Shown one piece after another: positions 52,701 through 63,919 of a DNA stretch of 64,000 bases. The DNA comes from Thermus caliditerrae (GTDB lineage Bacteria; Deinococcota; Deinococci; Deinococcales; Thermaceae), in assembly GCF_021462525.1 (NCBI RefSeq), contig NZ_JAKEDT010000001.1, forward strand, positions 112,609 to 176,608. The letters are read 5' to 3'. A program made the translations under genes and the position numbers. The notes below the pieces were generated by a model that saw only the letters and a program-made list of their open reading frames with translations, searched no databases and had not been told where the DNA came from. Within the stretch, counting starts at the first letter, position 1, and the number at the start of each line of letters is the position of its first letter.

Positions 52701-52922
52701 CTACCCCAGCACCTTGGCCCGCAGAAGGGCCGGACCCCGCAGGGGAAGGACCTCGTCCTCCTTTAGATCCAGCAAAGCCACGGTGTTTCCCTCATGGTCC
52801 ACAAACTCAACCATGTAGCCACCCTTGGGATAGACCAGGACCACCGTACCCACATCCCCCGCTTCGAGGCCCACTTCCCTGTGGTCGTGCTTAAGAACCA
52901 CCAAATCGTGCTCGCGGATCAT
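52701..52922 (-). CDS. DUF4926 domain protein
   Basis: A 73-residue small beta protein: REHDLVVLKHDHREVGLEAGD, GTVVLVYP, YMVEFVDHEGNT, KEDEVLPL, the DUF4926 pattern. It overlaps the DUF6883 gene by four bases (ATGA). These two domains are often adjacent in other bacteria, which suggests a two-component module such as toxin and immunity, but no activity is proven. The start is ATG 52922. Confidence 0.75.
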   Translation of the reverse strand: MIREHDLVVLKHDHREVGLEAGDVGTVVLVYPKGGYMVEFVDHEGNTVALLDLKEDEVLPLRGPALLRAKVLG

Positions 52923-53245
52923 TTCTCCCTCCACGGGTAGGCGGTCACCAAGCGAAAGGTATCCTCTCCCTCCCCACGATACCAAACGCTTTGCAGGAGA
53001 ACTGGACCCGTGGGGCAGACCAAAGGGCCCCTTAGGATCAAGACCTCCCCATCCCCGTATAGCCCCGGGCGCCTTTGGACTTCTTGCGCCGCCTGGGCAT
53101 GCAGCAAAAGCGCGAGCTCCAACACCTCCGGTGCATCCACGGGAAAACCCCTGGACAGAAAAAACCGCGCCTTGCTCCCCCCTTCTGGATGCCTGGGGTT
53201 AAGCAGGTACTCCGTCAGCTTGGACCGGGGCACGAGAAAGCCCAT
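52919..53245 (-). CDS. DUF6883 domain protein
   Basis: A 108-residue protein with the DUF6883 pattern: KLTEYLLNPRHPEGGSKARFF, SRGFP, then a strand-rich half (VLILRGPLVCPTGPVLLQSVW) ending FRLVTAYPW. The pattern TEYLL...HP..G..KA.FF resembles small nuclease-like toxins, though I cannot name catalytic residues. It lies 18 bases after glyS and is coupled to the DUF4926 gene. Confidence 0.72.
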   Translation of the reverse strand: MGFLVPRSKLTEYLLNPRHPEGGSKARFFLSRGFPVDAPEVLELALLLHAQAAQEVQRRPGLYGDGEVLILRGPLVCPTGPVLLQSVWYRGEGEDTFRLVTAYPWREK

Positions 53246-53263
53246 TCCTGCCAGTGCCCTCCC

Positions 53264-54784
<1,521 letters not shown>

Positions 54785-55010
54785 TCGTCCTCCCACCAAG
54801 GGGCGCGCGCCCCCGATTACAGGGCATCTTACAGGAAGATGCCCGTACACGGTGGCTGCCCCATGGGCATATGCCGAAGCGGCTTGCCCATGATCTTTTG
54901 CGGGTCCAGGTCGCCGCGCGAACCCCGACAGGGTGCTTAGGCCCAAGGTGAGCCGGGGCGCAAACCCCCTCGGGGGGAGAGCTTAGGCTAGAATGTGGGA
55001 AGAGGGGAGC
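54785..55010. other. Structured intergenic region between glyS and clpC
   Basis: No gene is seen in these 226 bases. They hold a perfect hairpin GGGCATCTT/AAGATGCCC (54822-54844) and a composite stem CATGGGC/GCCCATG (54862-54892) with an inner GCC/GGC. There are also GC palindromes near 54801-54814 and 54965-54978, and the clpC promoter. The segment 54873-54907 resembles part of repeat copy C (17 of the first 20 bases match). The region could be an untranslated RNA, a glyS leader, or a diverged repeat copy. Confidence 0.5.
54989..54994 (+). promoter_or_regulatory. clpC -10 box
   Basis: TAGAAT at 54989-54994, with GAGGGGAG just before the ATG at 55011. The predicted leader is about ten bases. 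An in-frame ATG at 54993 lies inside the -10 box and is rejected. Confidence 0.5.
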
Positions 55011-57221
55011 ATGAACAGGTACGACGATCGCGCCAGGCTGGTCTTTCACTACGCGAGGGAGGAGGGAAGCCGCTTAGGCCACTCCATGATCGGCCCGGAG
55101 CACCTCCTCCTGGGCCTGATGCGCGAGGGGGGCACCGCAGCCCGCATCCTCCAGGAGTACGGGGCGAGCCTCGAGGCCATGCGCCGCATGGTGGAGGAGC
55201 TGGTGGGCCGGGGCGAGGGAAGCCGCACCGGGGAGCCCCCAGCCATCACCCCACGGGCCCGGAGGGTCATGGAGCTGGCCAGCGCCGAGGCCCGCAACAT
55301 GGGGGCCCAGGTGATCGGCACCGAGCACATCCTCCTGGGCATCATCCGCGAGGGGGACGGGATCGCCTACCGCATCCTCTCCCACTTCGCCAAGGACGTG
55401 GACGCCATCCGCTGGCGGGTGCTTTCCATGGCCGAGGGCCGGGAGCGGGAAAAGCCGGTGAACACCCCCTTCCTGGACGAATATGGCCGCGACCTCACCA
55501 AGGAGGCCCGGGAAGGGAAGCTAGACCCGGTGATCGGAAGGCAGGAGGAGATCAACCGGGTCATCCAGATCCTGGCCCGGCGCACCAAAAACAACCCCGT
55601 GCTCATCGGGGATCCTGGGGTGGGCAAGACCGCCATCGTGGAAGGGCTGGCCCAGGCCATCGTGGAGGGGCGGGTGCCCCCCATCCTGCGGGGAGCCCGG
55701 GTGGTGGCCATCGACCTGGCCGGGGTGGTGGCGGGCACTAAATACCGGGGCGAGTTTGAGGAGCGCCTGCGCCAGATCATTGAGGAGCTCAAGAACGCCA
55801 AGGTCATCGCCTTCATCGACGAGCTCCACACCCTGATCGGGGCCGGGGGGGCCGAGGGCACCCTGGACGCCGCCAACATCCTGAAGCCCGCCCTGGCCCG
55901 GGGGGAGATCCAGGTGATCGGGGCCACCACCACCGGGGAGTACCACCGCTACATCGAAAAGGACGCCGCCCTGGAGAGGCGCTTCCAGCCGGTGATCGTC
56001 CTGGAGCCCTCCCCGGAGGAGACCCTGGAGATCCTGAAAGGCCTCCGTCCCCGCTACGAGGCCCACCACGGGGTCATCATCCCCGATGAGGTGCTGGAGC
56101 TTTCCGTGAAAATCGGCATCCGCTCTCTGCCGGGCCGCAACTTCCCCGACAAGGCCATCGACCTCATCGACGAGGCGGCGAGCCGGGTGCGCCTCAACGC
56201 CTCCTTGGGCCTGCCCGTGGCCGAGGAGGAGGACGGCACCCCCATCGTCACCCGGGAGGACATCGAGGCGGTGGTGGACTCCTGGGGTGGGGTCTACGTG
56301 GACGATAAGGACGACGAGAAGCTCATGCATCTGGAGGAGGAGCTCAAGAAGCGGGTGGTGGGCCAGGAGGAGGCCATCCGCGCCCTGGCCAGCGCCCTCC
56401 GCCGGGCCCGGGTGGGCCTTGGGGGAAGGACCCGGGTGGCCGCCAGCTTCCTCTTCGTGGGGCAAAGCGGGGTGGGCAAGACCCAGCTGGCCAAGGCCCT
56501 GGCCGAGGTGCTTTTCGGCTCCGAGCGCGCCCTCATCCGCTTCGACATGTCGGAGTTCCAAGAGCCCCACTCCATCTCCAAGCTCATCGGGGCCCCTCCG
56601 GGCTACGTGGGCTACGAACAGGGCGGGCGCCTCACGGAGGCCGTGCGCCGCCAGCCCTTCAGCGTGGTCCTCCTGGACGAGATCGAGAAGGCCCACCCCG
56701 ACGTGTACAACACCTTCTTGCAAGTCTTGGACGAGGGCCGCCTCACCGACGGCATGGGCCGGACCGTGGACTTCCGCCGGGTGATCCTCATCATGACCTC
56801 CAACACCGGCTACAACGTGGGCCCAGCCATCGGCTTCACCAGCAAGGAGGTGGATACCGAGTCCCCCCTCAAGGCCCTCTTCACCCCCGAGTTCCTGGAC
56901 CGGCTGGACGAGGTCATCCGCTTCCGCCCCCTCACCGAGGAGGAGCTGGTCCAGGTGGCCCGGCTCATGCTGGAAGATATCCAGAAGGAGCTCCAGGGCC
57001 GGGACATCGCCGTGCGCTTCGCCCCAGAGGTGGCCCGCTTCGTGGTGGATCAGGCCCCCAAGACGGGAAGCGCCCGGGCCATCCGCAGCGTGATCCGCGA
57101 GCGCATCGAAGACCCCCTCTCCCTGGCCCTCCTGAAGAAGCCCAGCGGCCACCTCTACGTGAACGTGGAGGAAGGCCACCTCACCTTCCACGAGGTGGAA
57201 GGGGAGGAGCTTCTCGTCTAG
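55011..57221 (+). CDS. clpC: AAA+ chaperone ClpC, unfoldase of the Clp protease
   Basis: A 736-residue protein: an N-terminal double Clp domain (about 1-140), D1 ATPase with [16 protein letters not shown], a short middle region ([14 protein letters not shown]), and D2 ATPase with [16 protein letters not shown]. The compact middle region distinguishes it from ClpB, so it should feed ClpP or act alone as a chaperone. No ctsR or mcsAB is adjacent, unlike Firmicutes. The start is ATG 55011. radA follows 61 bases downstream. Confidence 0.94.
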   Translation: MNRYDDRARLVFHYAREEGSRLGHSMIGPEHLLLGLMREGGTAARILQEYGASLEAMRRMVEELVGRGEGSRTGEPPAITPRARRVMELASAEARNMGAQVIGTEHILLGIIREGDGIAYRILSHFAKDVDAIRWRVLSMAEGREREKPVNTPFLDEYGRDLTKEAREGKLDPVIGRQEEINRVIQILARRTKNNPVLIGDPGVGKTAIVEGLAQAIVEGRVPPILRGARVVAIDLAGVVAGTKYRGEFEERLRQIIEELKNAKVIAFIDELHTLIGAGGAEGTLDAANILKPALARGEIQVIGATTTGEYHRYIEKDAALERRFQPVIVLEPSPEETLEILKGLRPRYEAHHGVIIPDEVLELSVKIGIRSLPGRNFPDKAIDLIDEAASRVRLNASLGLPVAEEEDGTPIVTREDIEAVVDSWGGVYVDDKDDEKLMHLEEELKKRVVGQEEAIRALASALRRARVGLGGRTRVAASFLFVGQSGVGKTQLAKALAEVLFGSERALIRFDMSEFQEPHSISKLIGAPPGYVGYEQGGRLTEAVRRQPFSVVLLDEIEKAHPDVYNTFLQVLDEGRLTDGMGRTVDFRRVILIMTSNTGYNVGPAIGFTSKEVDTESPLKALFTPEFLDRLDEVIRFRPLTEEELVQVARLMLEDIQKELQGRDIAVRFAPEVARFVVDQAPKTGSARAIRSVIRERIEDPLSLALLKKPSGHLYVNVEEGHLTFHEVEGEELLV

Positions 57222-57282
57222 ATGCCCGGCAAAAGGCCTTTCCCCCAGGCAACCTGGCCTCAGGGGAGAGGCTGATCCCGGT

Positions 57283-58572
57283 ATGGCCAAGACCCACTAC
57301 GCCTGCGTGGAGTGCGGCTACCGCACCCCCAAGCCCCTGGGGCGTTGCCCCTCCTGCGGAGCCTGGGGCAGCTTCCAGGAGGTGGCCCCCTTCCCCCACT
57401 CCCCCACCCGAGCGGCAAGGGGCAAGCCCCAGGCAGAGCCCACCGCCCTTCTTTCCCTCTCCCAGGTGGACGAAGCCGAGGATAGGCGCTTCTCCTCGGG
57501 GCTAGCTGAGGTGGACCGGGTGCTGGGCGGGGGGTTCGTGCCGGGGGAGGTGGTTCTCCTGGGGGGCGAACCCGGGGTGGGCAAGAGCACCCTCCTCCTG
57601 GAGATGGCCAAGCGCATGCCCCAAAGGGTCTACTACCTGGCGGGGGAGGAGTCCCCGGCCCAGATCAAGCTCAGGGCCAAAAGGCTTGGGATGGAGGACC
57701 TCCTCCTCCTCAGGGAAACCCGCCTCGAGCCCCTCCTCGCCCTCCTGGAGGCCGCCCCGCCCGAGGTGCTCTTCGTGGACTCGGTGCAGACCCTGGAGGC
57801 TGGGGGGAGCCCGGGAAGCCTGGTGGCGGTGCGGGAGGCCACGGGCGCCTTCGTGCGCTTCGCCAAGGCCAGCGGCACGGCGGTGGTCCTGGTGAGCCAC
57901 GTGACCAAGGAGGGGGTGGTGGCGGGGCCTAAGAGCGTGGAGCACGCGGTGGACGCCACCTTATACCTGGAAACCGCCGGGGTCTACCGGGTCTTGCGGA
58001 GCGCCAAGAACCGCTTTGGGCCCGTGGGGGAGCTCGGGGTCTTCCGCATGGAGGAAGAAGGCTTGGTGGAGGTGAAAAACCCCTCGGAGGCCTTCCTCTT
58101 GGAGAGGCCCCTGGGGGTGCCGGGGAGCGCCATCGCCCTGGCCCTGGCCGGGGAGCGGGCCTTGGCCCTCGAGGTCCAGGCCCTGGCCGCCAAGACCCCC
58201 TTTCCCGCCCCCCGCCGGGTGGTGCAGGGGCTGGACCCTAGGCGGGTGGACATGGTCCTGGCGGTGCTGGAAAGGCGGCTCGGCCTTCCCCTGGGCAACC
58301 TGGACGTCTACGTGAACCTGGCGGGGGGGCTTAGGGTCTTGGACCCGGGGCTGGACCTGGCGGTGGCCCTGGCGGTGTATTCTGCGGTGGTGGGCAGGCC
58401 TTTGCCCCCCGACCTGGCCCTGGTGGGCGAGGTGGGGCTTTTGGGGGAGGTGCGGAGCGTGGTAGGGCTGGAGCGGCGGCTTAGGGAAGGGGAACGGGCG
58501 GGCTTCGCCCGCTTCCTGCACCCGGGGAACACCCGGGCCTTGGGCGAAGCGGTGGAGCAGTACCTGGGATGA
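57283..58572 (+). CDS. radA: DNA repair protein RadA
   Basis: A RecA-like branch-migration ATPase of 429 residues. The N-terminal zinc finger is CVECGYRTPKPLGRCPSCG, Walker A is GGEPGVGKSTLL, the RadA-specific motif is KNRFG, and the C-terminal Lon-like domain (NLDVYVNLAGG) is intact. The clpC-radA-YacL order recalls the Bacillus clpC-radA-disA cluster, but disA is absent. It is coupled to the next gene by ATGA. Confidence 0.95.
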   Translation: MAKTHYACVECGYRTPKPLGRCPSCGAWGSFQEVAPFPHSPTRAARGKPQAEPTALLSLSQVDEAEDRRFSSGLAEVDRVLGGGFVPGEVVLLGGEPGVGKSTLLLEMAKRMPQRVYYLAGEESPAQIKLRAKRLGMEDLLLLRETRLEPLLALLEAAPPEVLFVDSVQTLEAGGSPGSLVAVREATGAFVRFAKASGTAVVLVSHVTKEGVVAGPKSVEHAVDATLYLETAGVYRVLRSAKNRFGPVGELGVFRMEEEGLVEVKNPSEAFLLERPLGVPGSAIALALAGERALALEVQALAAKTPFPAPRRVVQGLDPRRVDMVLAVLERRLGLPLGNLDVYVNLAGGLRVLDPGLDLAVALAVYSAVVGRPLPPDLALVGEVGLLGEVRSVVGLERRLREGERAGFARFLHPGNTRALGEAVEQYLG

Positions 58573-59576
58573 ACCTCCGCCTCCCCTTCTACCTCTTCTT
58601 CGCCCTCCTGGGTTACGGGCTGGCGGTGGGCCTCGAGGGCCTGGGCCTCCTCCCCCGCTCCGCAGGCCTCCTCTCCCTGAACCGGCTCTACCTGATCGCG
58701 GCGGGCTTCCTCTCCGGGGTGCTCCTGGCCCCCCGGCTGGAAGCCCTCCTGGAACCCCGCCTCCGCGCCTTGCGGGAACTCCCCCCAGAGGTGCCCGTGG
58801 CCCTCACCCTGGGGGCCACCTTGGGCCTCCTCTTCACCGTCCTCCTCACCACCCTCCTCTCCCAGGTTCCTGGCTTCTCCCCCTACCACAGCCTCTTTCT
58901 GGCCCTTTTCCTGGTGGGGCTGTTCTCCTACCTGGCCCTGGGCTACAAAGACTACCTGCGCCTGCCCCAGCGAGGGCCCCGGCCCCAGGGAGGCAAGGTG
59001 CTGGACACCAGCGTCCTGGTGGACGGCCGACTGGCAGAGGTGGCAGCTACGGGCTTCCTGGAAGGCCCCCTTTATGTGCCCCACTTCGTGCTGAAGGAAC
59101 TCCAGCACTTCGCCGATAGCCAAGACCCCCTAAAGCGGGCCAAGGGCCGCCGGGGACTGGAAACCTTAGAAAGGCTAAAGGAACTCCTCCCCCTGGAGGT
59201 GCTGGAAGAAACCCCCAAAGGGGAAAGCGTGGACGAGAAGCTCCTTTTCCTGGCCCGCTCCCTGGGAGGAGCTCTGGTCAGCAACGACCTGGCCCTTTTG
59301 CAGATGGCCCGCATCTACGGGGTGAAGGCCCTTTCCGTGCAAGCCCTGGCCCAGGCCCTAAGGCCCCAGCTCCAGGTGGGGGACACCCTGAGGCTTTTGA
59401 TCCTGAAGGAAGGCAAGGAGCCCCACCAGGGGGTGGGCTACCTGGAGGACGGCTCCATGGTGGTGGTGGATGGGGGCATCCGCTACCGGGGCCAGGAGGT
59501 GGAGGTGGTTATCACCCAAGCCATCCAAACCCAGGTGGGCCGCCTCTTCTTCGCCCGGCCCGCCGCCGAGGCTTAG
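58569..59576 (+). CDS. PIN-TRAM domain membrane protein (YacL-like)
   Basis: A 335-residue protein with four N-terminal membrane helices (about 4-125), then a PIN nuclease domain beginning VLDTSVLVDGRLAEVA with acidic residues in KLLFLARSLGGALVSNDLALL. A C-terminal TRAM domain follows (DGSMVVVDGGIRYRGQEVEVV). It is the YacL family found after radA or disA. It may cut RNA near the membrane; the substrate is unknown. Confidence 0.88.
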   Translation: MNLRLPFYLFFALLGYGLAVGLEGLGLLPRSAGLLSLNRLYLIAAGFLSGVLLAPRLEALLEPRLRALRELPPEVPVALTLGATLGLLFTVLLTTLLSQVPGFSPYHSLFLALFLVGLFSYLALGYKDYLRLPQRGPRPQGGKVLDTSVLVDGRLAEVAATGFLEGPLYVPHFVLKELQHFADSQDPLKRAKGRRGLETLERLKELLPLEVLEETPKGESVDEKLLFLARSLGGALVSNDLALLQMARIYGVKALSVQALAQALRPQLQVGDTLRLLILKEGKEPHQGVGYLEDGSMVVVDGGIRYRGQEVEVVITQAIQTQVGRLFFARPAAEA

Positions 59577-59592
59577 CGCCACGACGGGGCAC

Positions 59593-60186
59593 CTAGCCCT
59601 TGCCCACGCTCCGCCAGAGGAGATAGGCCCCGGCCCCCACCAAGGCCAGGGGGAAGGCGTAGGCCAAGAGGCCCTTTAGCCCCTCGCTGGCGAGGCCCAA
59701 GGGCACCAGCACCCCCAAGGCGGGCCAGAGGGCCCAGCGTTGCCCCAGGAAGAAGAGAAGGCCAAAGGTGAGGGCAAGGCCCACGAAGAGGAACCATCCC
59801 GCCTCCACCCCCAGGAGGCCCTCCACCAGGGCCACCAGGGCCAGGGTCAGGAGAACCCCGCCCGGGATGACCGCCCACCAGTGGTCCCGGTGGACGGCGA
59901 ACACCGCCCAGAACCCCAGCCCAAGCCCAAGGAGGAAAAGGGCCCCGCTGACCGCGCCTTCGCCCAGAAGAAGGGCAAGCCCCAGGCCCAAAAGGCCAAA
60001 GCCCGGAATGAGGGCCCACCAGAGCCCCCGGTCCTGCCCATAGGCCACCAGGAAGCCGCCCCCGCCGCCCAGGAGGAGCACCCCCAACAGCACCCGCCCC
60101 AAGGCCAACCCCAGGTTTTGCAAGAGGAGAAGCACCCCCAGGAGAACCAGGGTCAGCCCCAGCACCCACCCGCCGCCCTTAGCCAC
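59593..60186 (-). CDS. Multi-pass membrane protein of unknown function
   Basis: A 197-residue, very hydrophobic protein with seven or eight helices as short Gly/Leu repeats (GLTLVLLGVLLLLQNLGLALG, ALIPGFGLLGLGLALLLGE, AVIPGGVLLTLALVALVEG). The helices look internally duplicated around W-A-x-I-P-G. It resembles LiaI/DUF5668-type membrane segments loosely. The start is probably GTG 60186. It converges on the PIN-TRAM gene. Confidence 0.6.
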   Translation of the reverse strand: MAKGGGWVLGLTLVLLGVLLLLQNLGLALGRVLLGVLLLGGGGGFLVAYGQDRGLWWALIPGFGLLGLGLALLLGEGAVSGALFLLGLGLGFWAVFAVHRDHWWAVIPGGVLLTLALVALVEGLLGVEAGWFLFVGLALTFGLLFFLGQRWALWPALGVLVPLGLASEGLKGLLAYAFPLALVGAGAYLLWRSVGKG

Positions 60187-60239
60187 CTTCGGCCTCCTTT
60201 CCCCTCCAGCCTAGGCCCTTAGCCTGCCAGGAGGAAGGG

Positions 60240-60280
60240 TATAATGCCCCTTGGCCTTGGCCCGCCAAGGCCAAGGAGGT
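60240..60280 (+). promoter_or_regulatory. sucCD promoter and 5' hairpin leader
   Basis: A perfect TATAAT (60240-60245) is followed, from about the transcription start, by an 11-bp perfect stem CTTGGCCTTGG/CCAAGGCCAAG (60250-60275, four-base loop). It runs directly into the GGAGGT ribosome-binding site (60275-60280). The hairpin could block or present the ribosome-binding site. Confidence 0.65.
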
Positions 60281-60285
60281 GGAGC

Positions 60286-61422
60286 TTGAACCTGCACGAG
60301 TATCAAGCCAAGGAGATCCTGGCCCGCTACGGGGTGCCGGTGCCCCCCGGCAAGGTGGCCTACACCCCGGACGAGGCCAAAAGGATCGCCGAGGAGTTTG
60401 GCAAGCGGGTGGTGATCAAGGCCCAGGTACACGTGGGCGGCAGAGGCAAGGCCGGGGGCGTGAAGCTGGCGGACACCCCGGCCGAAGCCTACGAGAAGGC
60501 CCAGGCCATCCTGGGCATGAACATCAAGGGCCTCACGGTGAAGAAGGTCCTGGTGGCCGAGGCGGTGGACATCGCCAAGGAGTACTACGCCGGCCTCATC
60601 CTGGACCGAGCGCAAAAGCGGGTGGTCCTCATGCTCTCCAAGGAGGGGGGCGTGGACATCGAGGAGGTGGCCGCCGAGCGCCCCGAGGCCATCCACAAGT
60701 TCTGGATCGACCCCCACAAGGGCTTCCGCGCCTTTGAGGCCCGGGAGATGGTGAAACGGGCGGGCCTCGAGGGCAACCTCAACAAGCTGGCCCAGGTGCT
60801 GGTGGCCCTCTACCGGGCCTACGAAGGGGTGGACGCCTCCATCGCCGAGATCAACCCCTTGGTCATCACCGCGGACGGCCAGGTGGTGGCCGCCGACGCC
60901 AAGATCGTCCTGGACGACAACGCCCTCTTCCGCCACCCGGATCTGGCGGAGCTCAGGGAGATCGAGGCCGAGCACCCCCTGGAGGTGGAGGCCAGCAACT
61001 ACGGCTTCGCCTACGTGAAGCTCCAGGGCAACATCGGCATCATCGGCAACGGGGCGGGCCTCGTCATGTACACCCTGGACCTGGTAAACCGGGTGGGCGG
61101 AAAACCCGCCAACTTCCTGGACATCGGGGGCGGGGCTAAGGCGGAGGTAGTCTATAACGCCCTCAAAGTGGTCCTTAAGGACCCCGACGTGAAGGGGGTG
61201 TTCATCAACATCTTCGGCGGCATCACCCGCGCCGACGAGGTGGCCAAGGGGGTGATCCGGGCCCTGGAGGAGGGCCTCCTCACCAAGCCCGTGGTCATGC
61301 GGGTGGCGGGCACCGCCGAGGAGGAGGCCAAAAGGCTCCTCGAGGGCAAGCCCATCTACATGTACCCCACGTCCATTGAGGCGGCCAAGGCCATCGTGGC
61401 CATGGTGGGAGGTGCGGCGTGA
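60286..61422 (+). CDS. sucC: Succinyl-CoA ligase, beta subunit
   Basis: Substrate-level phosphorylation step of the citric acid cycle. The 378 residues begin [18 protein letters not shown] with an ATP-grasp domain ([19 protein letters not shown]) and end in the CoA-ligase domain ([31 protein letters not shown]). The start is TTG 60286 (TTG AAC CTG), fixed by family similarity and the GGAGGT five bases upstream; the upstream ATG at 60244 lies in the promoter. The stop overlaps sucD (GTGA). Confidence 0.96.
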   Translation: MNLHEYQAKEILARYGVPVPPGKVAYTPDEAKRIAEEFGKRVVIKAQVHVGGRGKAGGVKLADTPAEAYEKAQAILGMNIKGLTVKKVLVAEAVDIAKEYYAGLILDRAQKRVVLMLSKEGGVDIEEVAAERPEAIHKFWIDPHKGFRAFEAREMVKRAGLEGNLNKLAQVLVALYRAYEGVDASIAEINPLVITADGQVVAADAKIVLDDNALFRHPDLAELREIEAEHPLEVEASNYGFAYVKLQGNIGIIGNGAGLVMYTLDLVNRVGGKPANFLDIGGGAKAEVVYNALKVVLKDPDVKGVFINIFGGITRADEVAKGVIRALEEGLLTKPVVMRVAGTAEEEAKRLLEGKPIYMYPTSIEAAKAIVAMVGGAA

Positions 61423-62285
61423 TCCTGATCAACCGCGAAACCCGCGTCCTGGTCCAGGGCATCACCGGCCGGGAAGGGCAGTTCCACACCCAGCAGATGC
61501 TCGCTTACGGCACCAAGGTGGTGGCGGGAGTGACCCCAGGCAAAGGGGGCACGGAGGTCCTGGGCCTCCCCGTCTACGACACGGTGAAGGAGGCGGTGGC
61601 CCACCACGCCATCGACGCCTCCATCATCTTCGTGCCCGCCCCCGCGGCAGCGGACGCCGCCTTGGAGGCCGCCCACGCAGGGGTTCCCCTCATCGTCCTC
61701 ATCACCGAAGGCATCCCCACCCTGGACATGGTGCGGGCGGTGGAGGAGATCAAGGCCTTAGGAAGCCGCCTCATCGGCGGGAACTGCCCCGGCATCATCA
61801 GCGCCGAGGAGGCCAAGATCGGCATCATGCCCGGCCACGTGTTCAAGCGAGGCAAGGTGGGGCTCATCAGCCGCTCCGGCACCCTCACCTACGAGGCGGC
61901 GGCCGCCCTCTCCCAGGCGGGCCTGGGCACCACCACCACCGTGGGGATCGGGGGCGACCCCGTCATCGGCACCACCTTCAAGGACCTCCTTCCCCTCTTC
62001 AACGAGGACCCCGAGACCGAGGCCGTGGTCCTCATCGGGGAGATCGGCGGCTCCGACGAGGAGGAGGCGGCGGCCTGGGTGAAAGCGCACATGAAGAAAC
62101 CCGTGGTGGGCTTCATCGGCGGCCGCAGCGCCCCGAAGGGCAAGCGCATGGGCCATGCTGGGGCCATCATCATGGGGAACGTGGGCACCCCGGAGTCCAA
62201 GCTGAAGGCCTTCGCCGAGGCGGGCATCCCCGTGGCCGACACCATCGACGAGATCGTGGAGCTGGTGAAAAAGGCCTTGGGTTAG
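61419..62285 (+). CDS. sucD: Succinyl-CoA ligase, alpha subunit
   Basis: A 288-residue subunit binding CoA and carrying the phosphorylated histidine ([11 protein letters not shown], near residue 246). The CoA-binding Rossmann motif is [17 protein letters not shown], and [20 protein letters not shown] follows. The start is GTG 61419 inside the sucC stop. It ends before a strong terminator. Confidence 0.97.
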   Translation: MILINRETRVLVQGITGREGQFHTQQMLAYGTKVVAGVTPGKGGTEVLGLPVYDTVKEAVAHHAIDASIIFVPAPAAADAALEAAHAGVPLIVLITEGIPTLDMVRAVEEIKALGSRLIGGNCPGIISAEEAKIGIMPGHVFKRGKVGLISRSGTLTYEAAAALSQAGLGTTTTVGIGGDPVIGTTFKDLLPLFNEDPETEAVVLIGEIGGSDEEEAAAWVKAHMKKPVVGFIGGRSAPKGKRMGHAGAIIMGNVGTPESKLKAFAEAGIPVADTIDEIVELVKKALG

Positions 62286-62299
62286 ACCACACCCCTTTT

Positions 62300-62327
62300 C
62301 CCCGCCGTGGCCTGCACCACGGCGGGG
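62300..62327 (+). terminator. sucCD terminator
   Basis: Perfect 11-bp arms CCCCGCCGTGG and CCACGGCGGGG around a six-base loop, followed by CGTTTATA, between the convergent sucD and malQ genes. Confidence 0.75.
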
Positions 62328-62330
62328 CGT

Positions 62331-63833
62331 TTATACCCTCCCCGTGGCCTCGGCCATCCGCAAAAGCCTCTCCCCGTGCCCAGGGGTAAGCTCCCCCGGC
62401 CTAAGCCGCCAGGCCCAGTTCCCCGAGGGGCGTCCGGGGTAGTTCATGCGGGCCTCGCTGCCCAAAGCCAGGACGTCCTGGACCGGGTAGACAGCCAAAG
62501 CGGCCCTCGAGGCCATCCCCAGGCGCATGAGGGCCCAGGGCACCTCTTCCTCCCCCCGGAAGGCAATGCCCCAGTCCGCCAGGTAGCGCTCCAGAAAGGC
62601 CCGCTCGTGGGGGGTGGCCGTGCGATACCAGCCCAAGGTGGTGTCGTTGTCGTGGGTGCCGGTGTAGACCACCACCCGGCCGTGCTCCGGGTAGTTGTGG
62701 GGCAGGAAGGGGTTTTCCATCCCGTTGTCAAAGGCGAACTGCAAAACCTTCATCCCCGGCAGGCCAAAGCGGTCCCTAAGGGCCTCCACCTCGGGGGTGA
62801 TGACCCCCAGGTCCTCCGCCAGGATGGGGACCTTCCCGAAGGCCTCTTGGATGCGTTCAAAAAGCCTCTCCCCCGGGGCCTTCACCCAGCGCCCCTCCAC
62901 CGCCGTGGGGCAGGAAGCGGGGATCTCCCAGTAGGCCTCAAAGCCGCGGAAGTGGTCGATGCGCACCAGGTGGAAAAGCTCCAGGGCCTTGCCCAGGCGC
63001 TCGATCCAGAAGGAAAACCCCTCTCCCTCCAAGACGTCCCAGCGGTAGAGGGGGTTCCCCCAGCGCTGCCCCGTTTCCGAAAAGTAGTCGGGGGGCACCC
63101 CAGCCACCACCGTGGGGCGGCCTTCCCCGTCCAGGTGGAACCACTCGGGGTGGGCCCAGACCTCCGCCGAGTCCTCGGCCACAAAGATGGGCATGTCCCC
63201 GATGATCTCTAGACCTAAAGCCTCCGCCTCCCCTTTCAAGGCCTCCCACTGCCGGAAGAAAAGCCACTGGGTCCAAGCGTGGAAGGCCACCTCCTGAGAG
63301 AGGGCCAAAGACGCTTCCCTTAAAGCCCTTTCCTCCCTCAGGCGTAGGGGCATGGGCCAGCGGTTCCAGGGAAGGCCCCCGTGGTGGGCCTTCAAGGCCA
63401 TGAAGAGGGCGTAGTCATCCAACCAGCTCCTTTCTTGGTCCCAAAAGGCCTGGAAGGCCTCCTTTTCCTCCCGGCCAGCCCGCTCCTGGAAACCCCGGAA
63501 GGCTTCCCTAAGCGCCGGCCACTTCCAGGCGTAAAGCCCCCCGTAGTCCACCCGGCCCTCGGGGAAGCCGGGATCCTGCAAGCGCAGGTACCCCGCCTCC
63601 GCCAGGGGGCGGAGGTCGATGAGGTAGGGGTTCCCGGCGAAGGCGCTGAAGGACTGGTAAGGGGAGTCTCCGTACCCTGTGGGGCCCAGGGGGAGGACCT
63701 GCCAGTACCTTCCCCCCGCCTCCTTGAGGAAGCGGAGGAAGGCCCGGGCTTCTTCCCCAAGGACACCCACCCCGTAGGACCCGGGAAGGCTTGTAGGGTG
63801 GAGGAGCAGGCCGTAGGCGCGCGGCAGTTCCAT
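62331..63833 (-). CDS. malQ: 4-alpha-glucanotransferase (amylomaltase)
   Basis: A GH77 enzyme that transfers maltooligosaccharide units. It is 500 residues, the same length as the T. aquaticus enzyme. The nucleophile aspartate lies in RIDHFRGFEAYW, the acid/base glutamate in ILAEDLGVIT, and the third acid in TGTHDNDTTLG. By homology these are Asp293, Glu340 and Asp395. It supplies longer chains for the phosphorylase glgP. The start is ATG 63833 behind TAGACT. Confidence 0.97.
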   Translation of the reverse strand: MELPRAYGLLLHPTSLPGSYGVGVLGEEARAFLRFLKEAGGRYWQVLPLGPTGYGDSPYQSFSAFAGNPYLIDLRPLAEAGYLRLQDPGFPEGRVDYGGLYAWKWPALREAFRGFQERAGREEKEAFQAFWDQERSWLDDYALFMALKAHHGGLPWNRWPMPLRLREERALREASLALSQEVAFHAWTQWLFFRQWEALKGEAEALGLEIIGDMPIFVAEDSAEVWAHPEWFHLDGEGRPTVVAGVPPDYFSETGQRWGNPLYRWDVLEGEGFSFWIERLGKALELFHLVRIDHFRGFEAYWEIPASCPTAVEGRWVKAPGERLFERIQEAFGKVPILAEDLGVITPEVEALRDRFGLPGMKVLQFAFDNGMENPFLPHNYPEHGRVVVYTGTHDNDTTLGWYRTATPHERAFLERYLADWGIAFRGEEEVPWALMRLGMASRAALAVYPVQDVLALGSEARMNYPGRPSGNWAWRLRPGELTPGHGERLLRMAEATGRV

Positions 63834-63839
63834 GCCCCG

Positions 63840-63845
63840 AGTCTA
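63840..63845 (-). promoter_or_regulatory. -10 box of malQ (leaderless type)
   Basis: Minus-strand TAGACT, then six bases and the ATG at 63833. Confidence 0.6.
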
Positions 63846-63919
63846 CTCCCCTGCTGGAAGAGCTTCCAGAGGCAAAAGGCCCACCCCCATGGGGCAGGCG
63901 CACCGTTTCGGCCTCGAGG

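Noticed and set aside
54785..54946. N-terminal extension of GlyRS
   Set aside because: It passes through hairpin-rich intergenic DNA; the Thermus enzyme starts at MPASTLDEL with 506 residues.
54785..54960. T-box riboswitch upstream of glyS
   Set aside because: T-boxes are known to occur in some Deinococcus-Thermus leaders, so I looked for the GGTGGNACCGCG bulge and a terminator with a T tract. I did not find a convincing match. A covariance search would decide.
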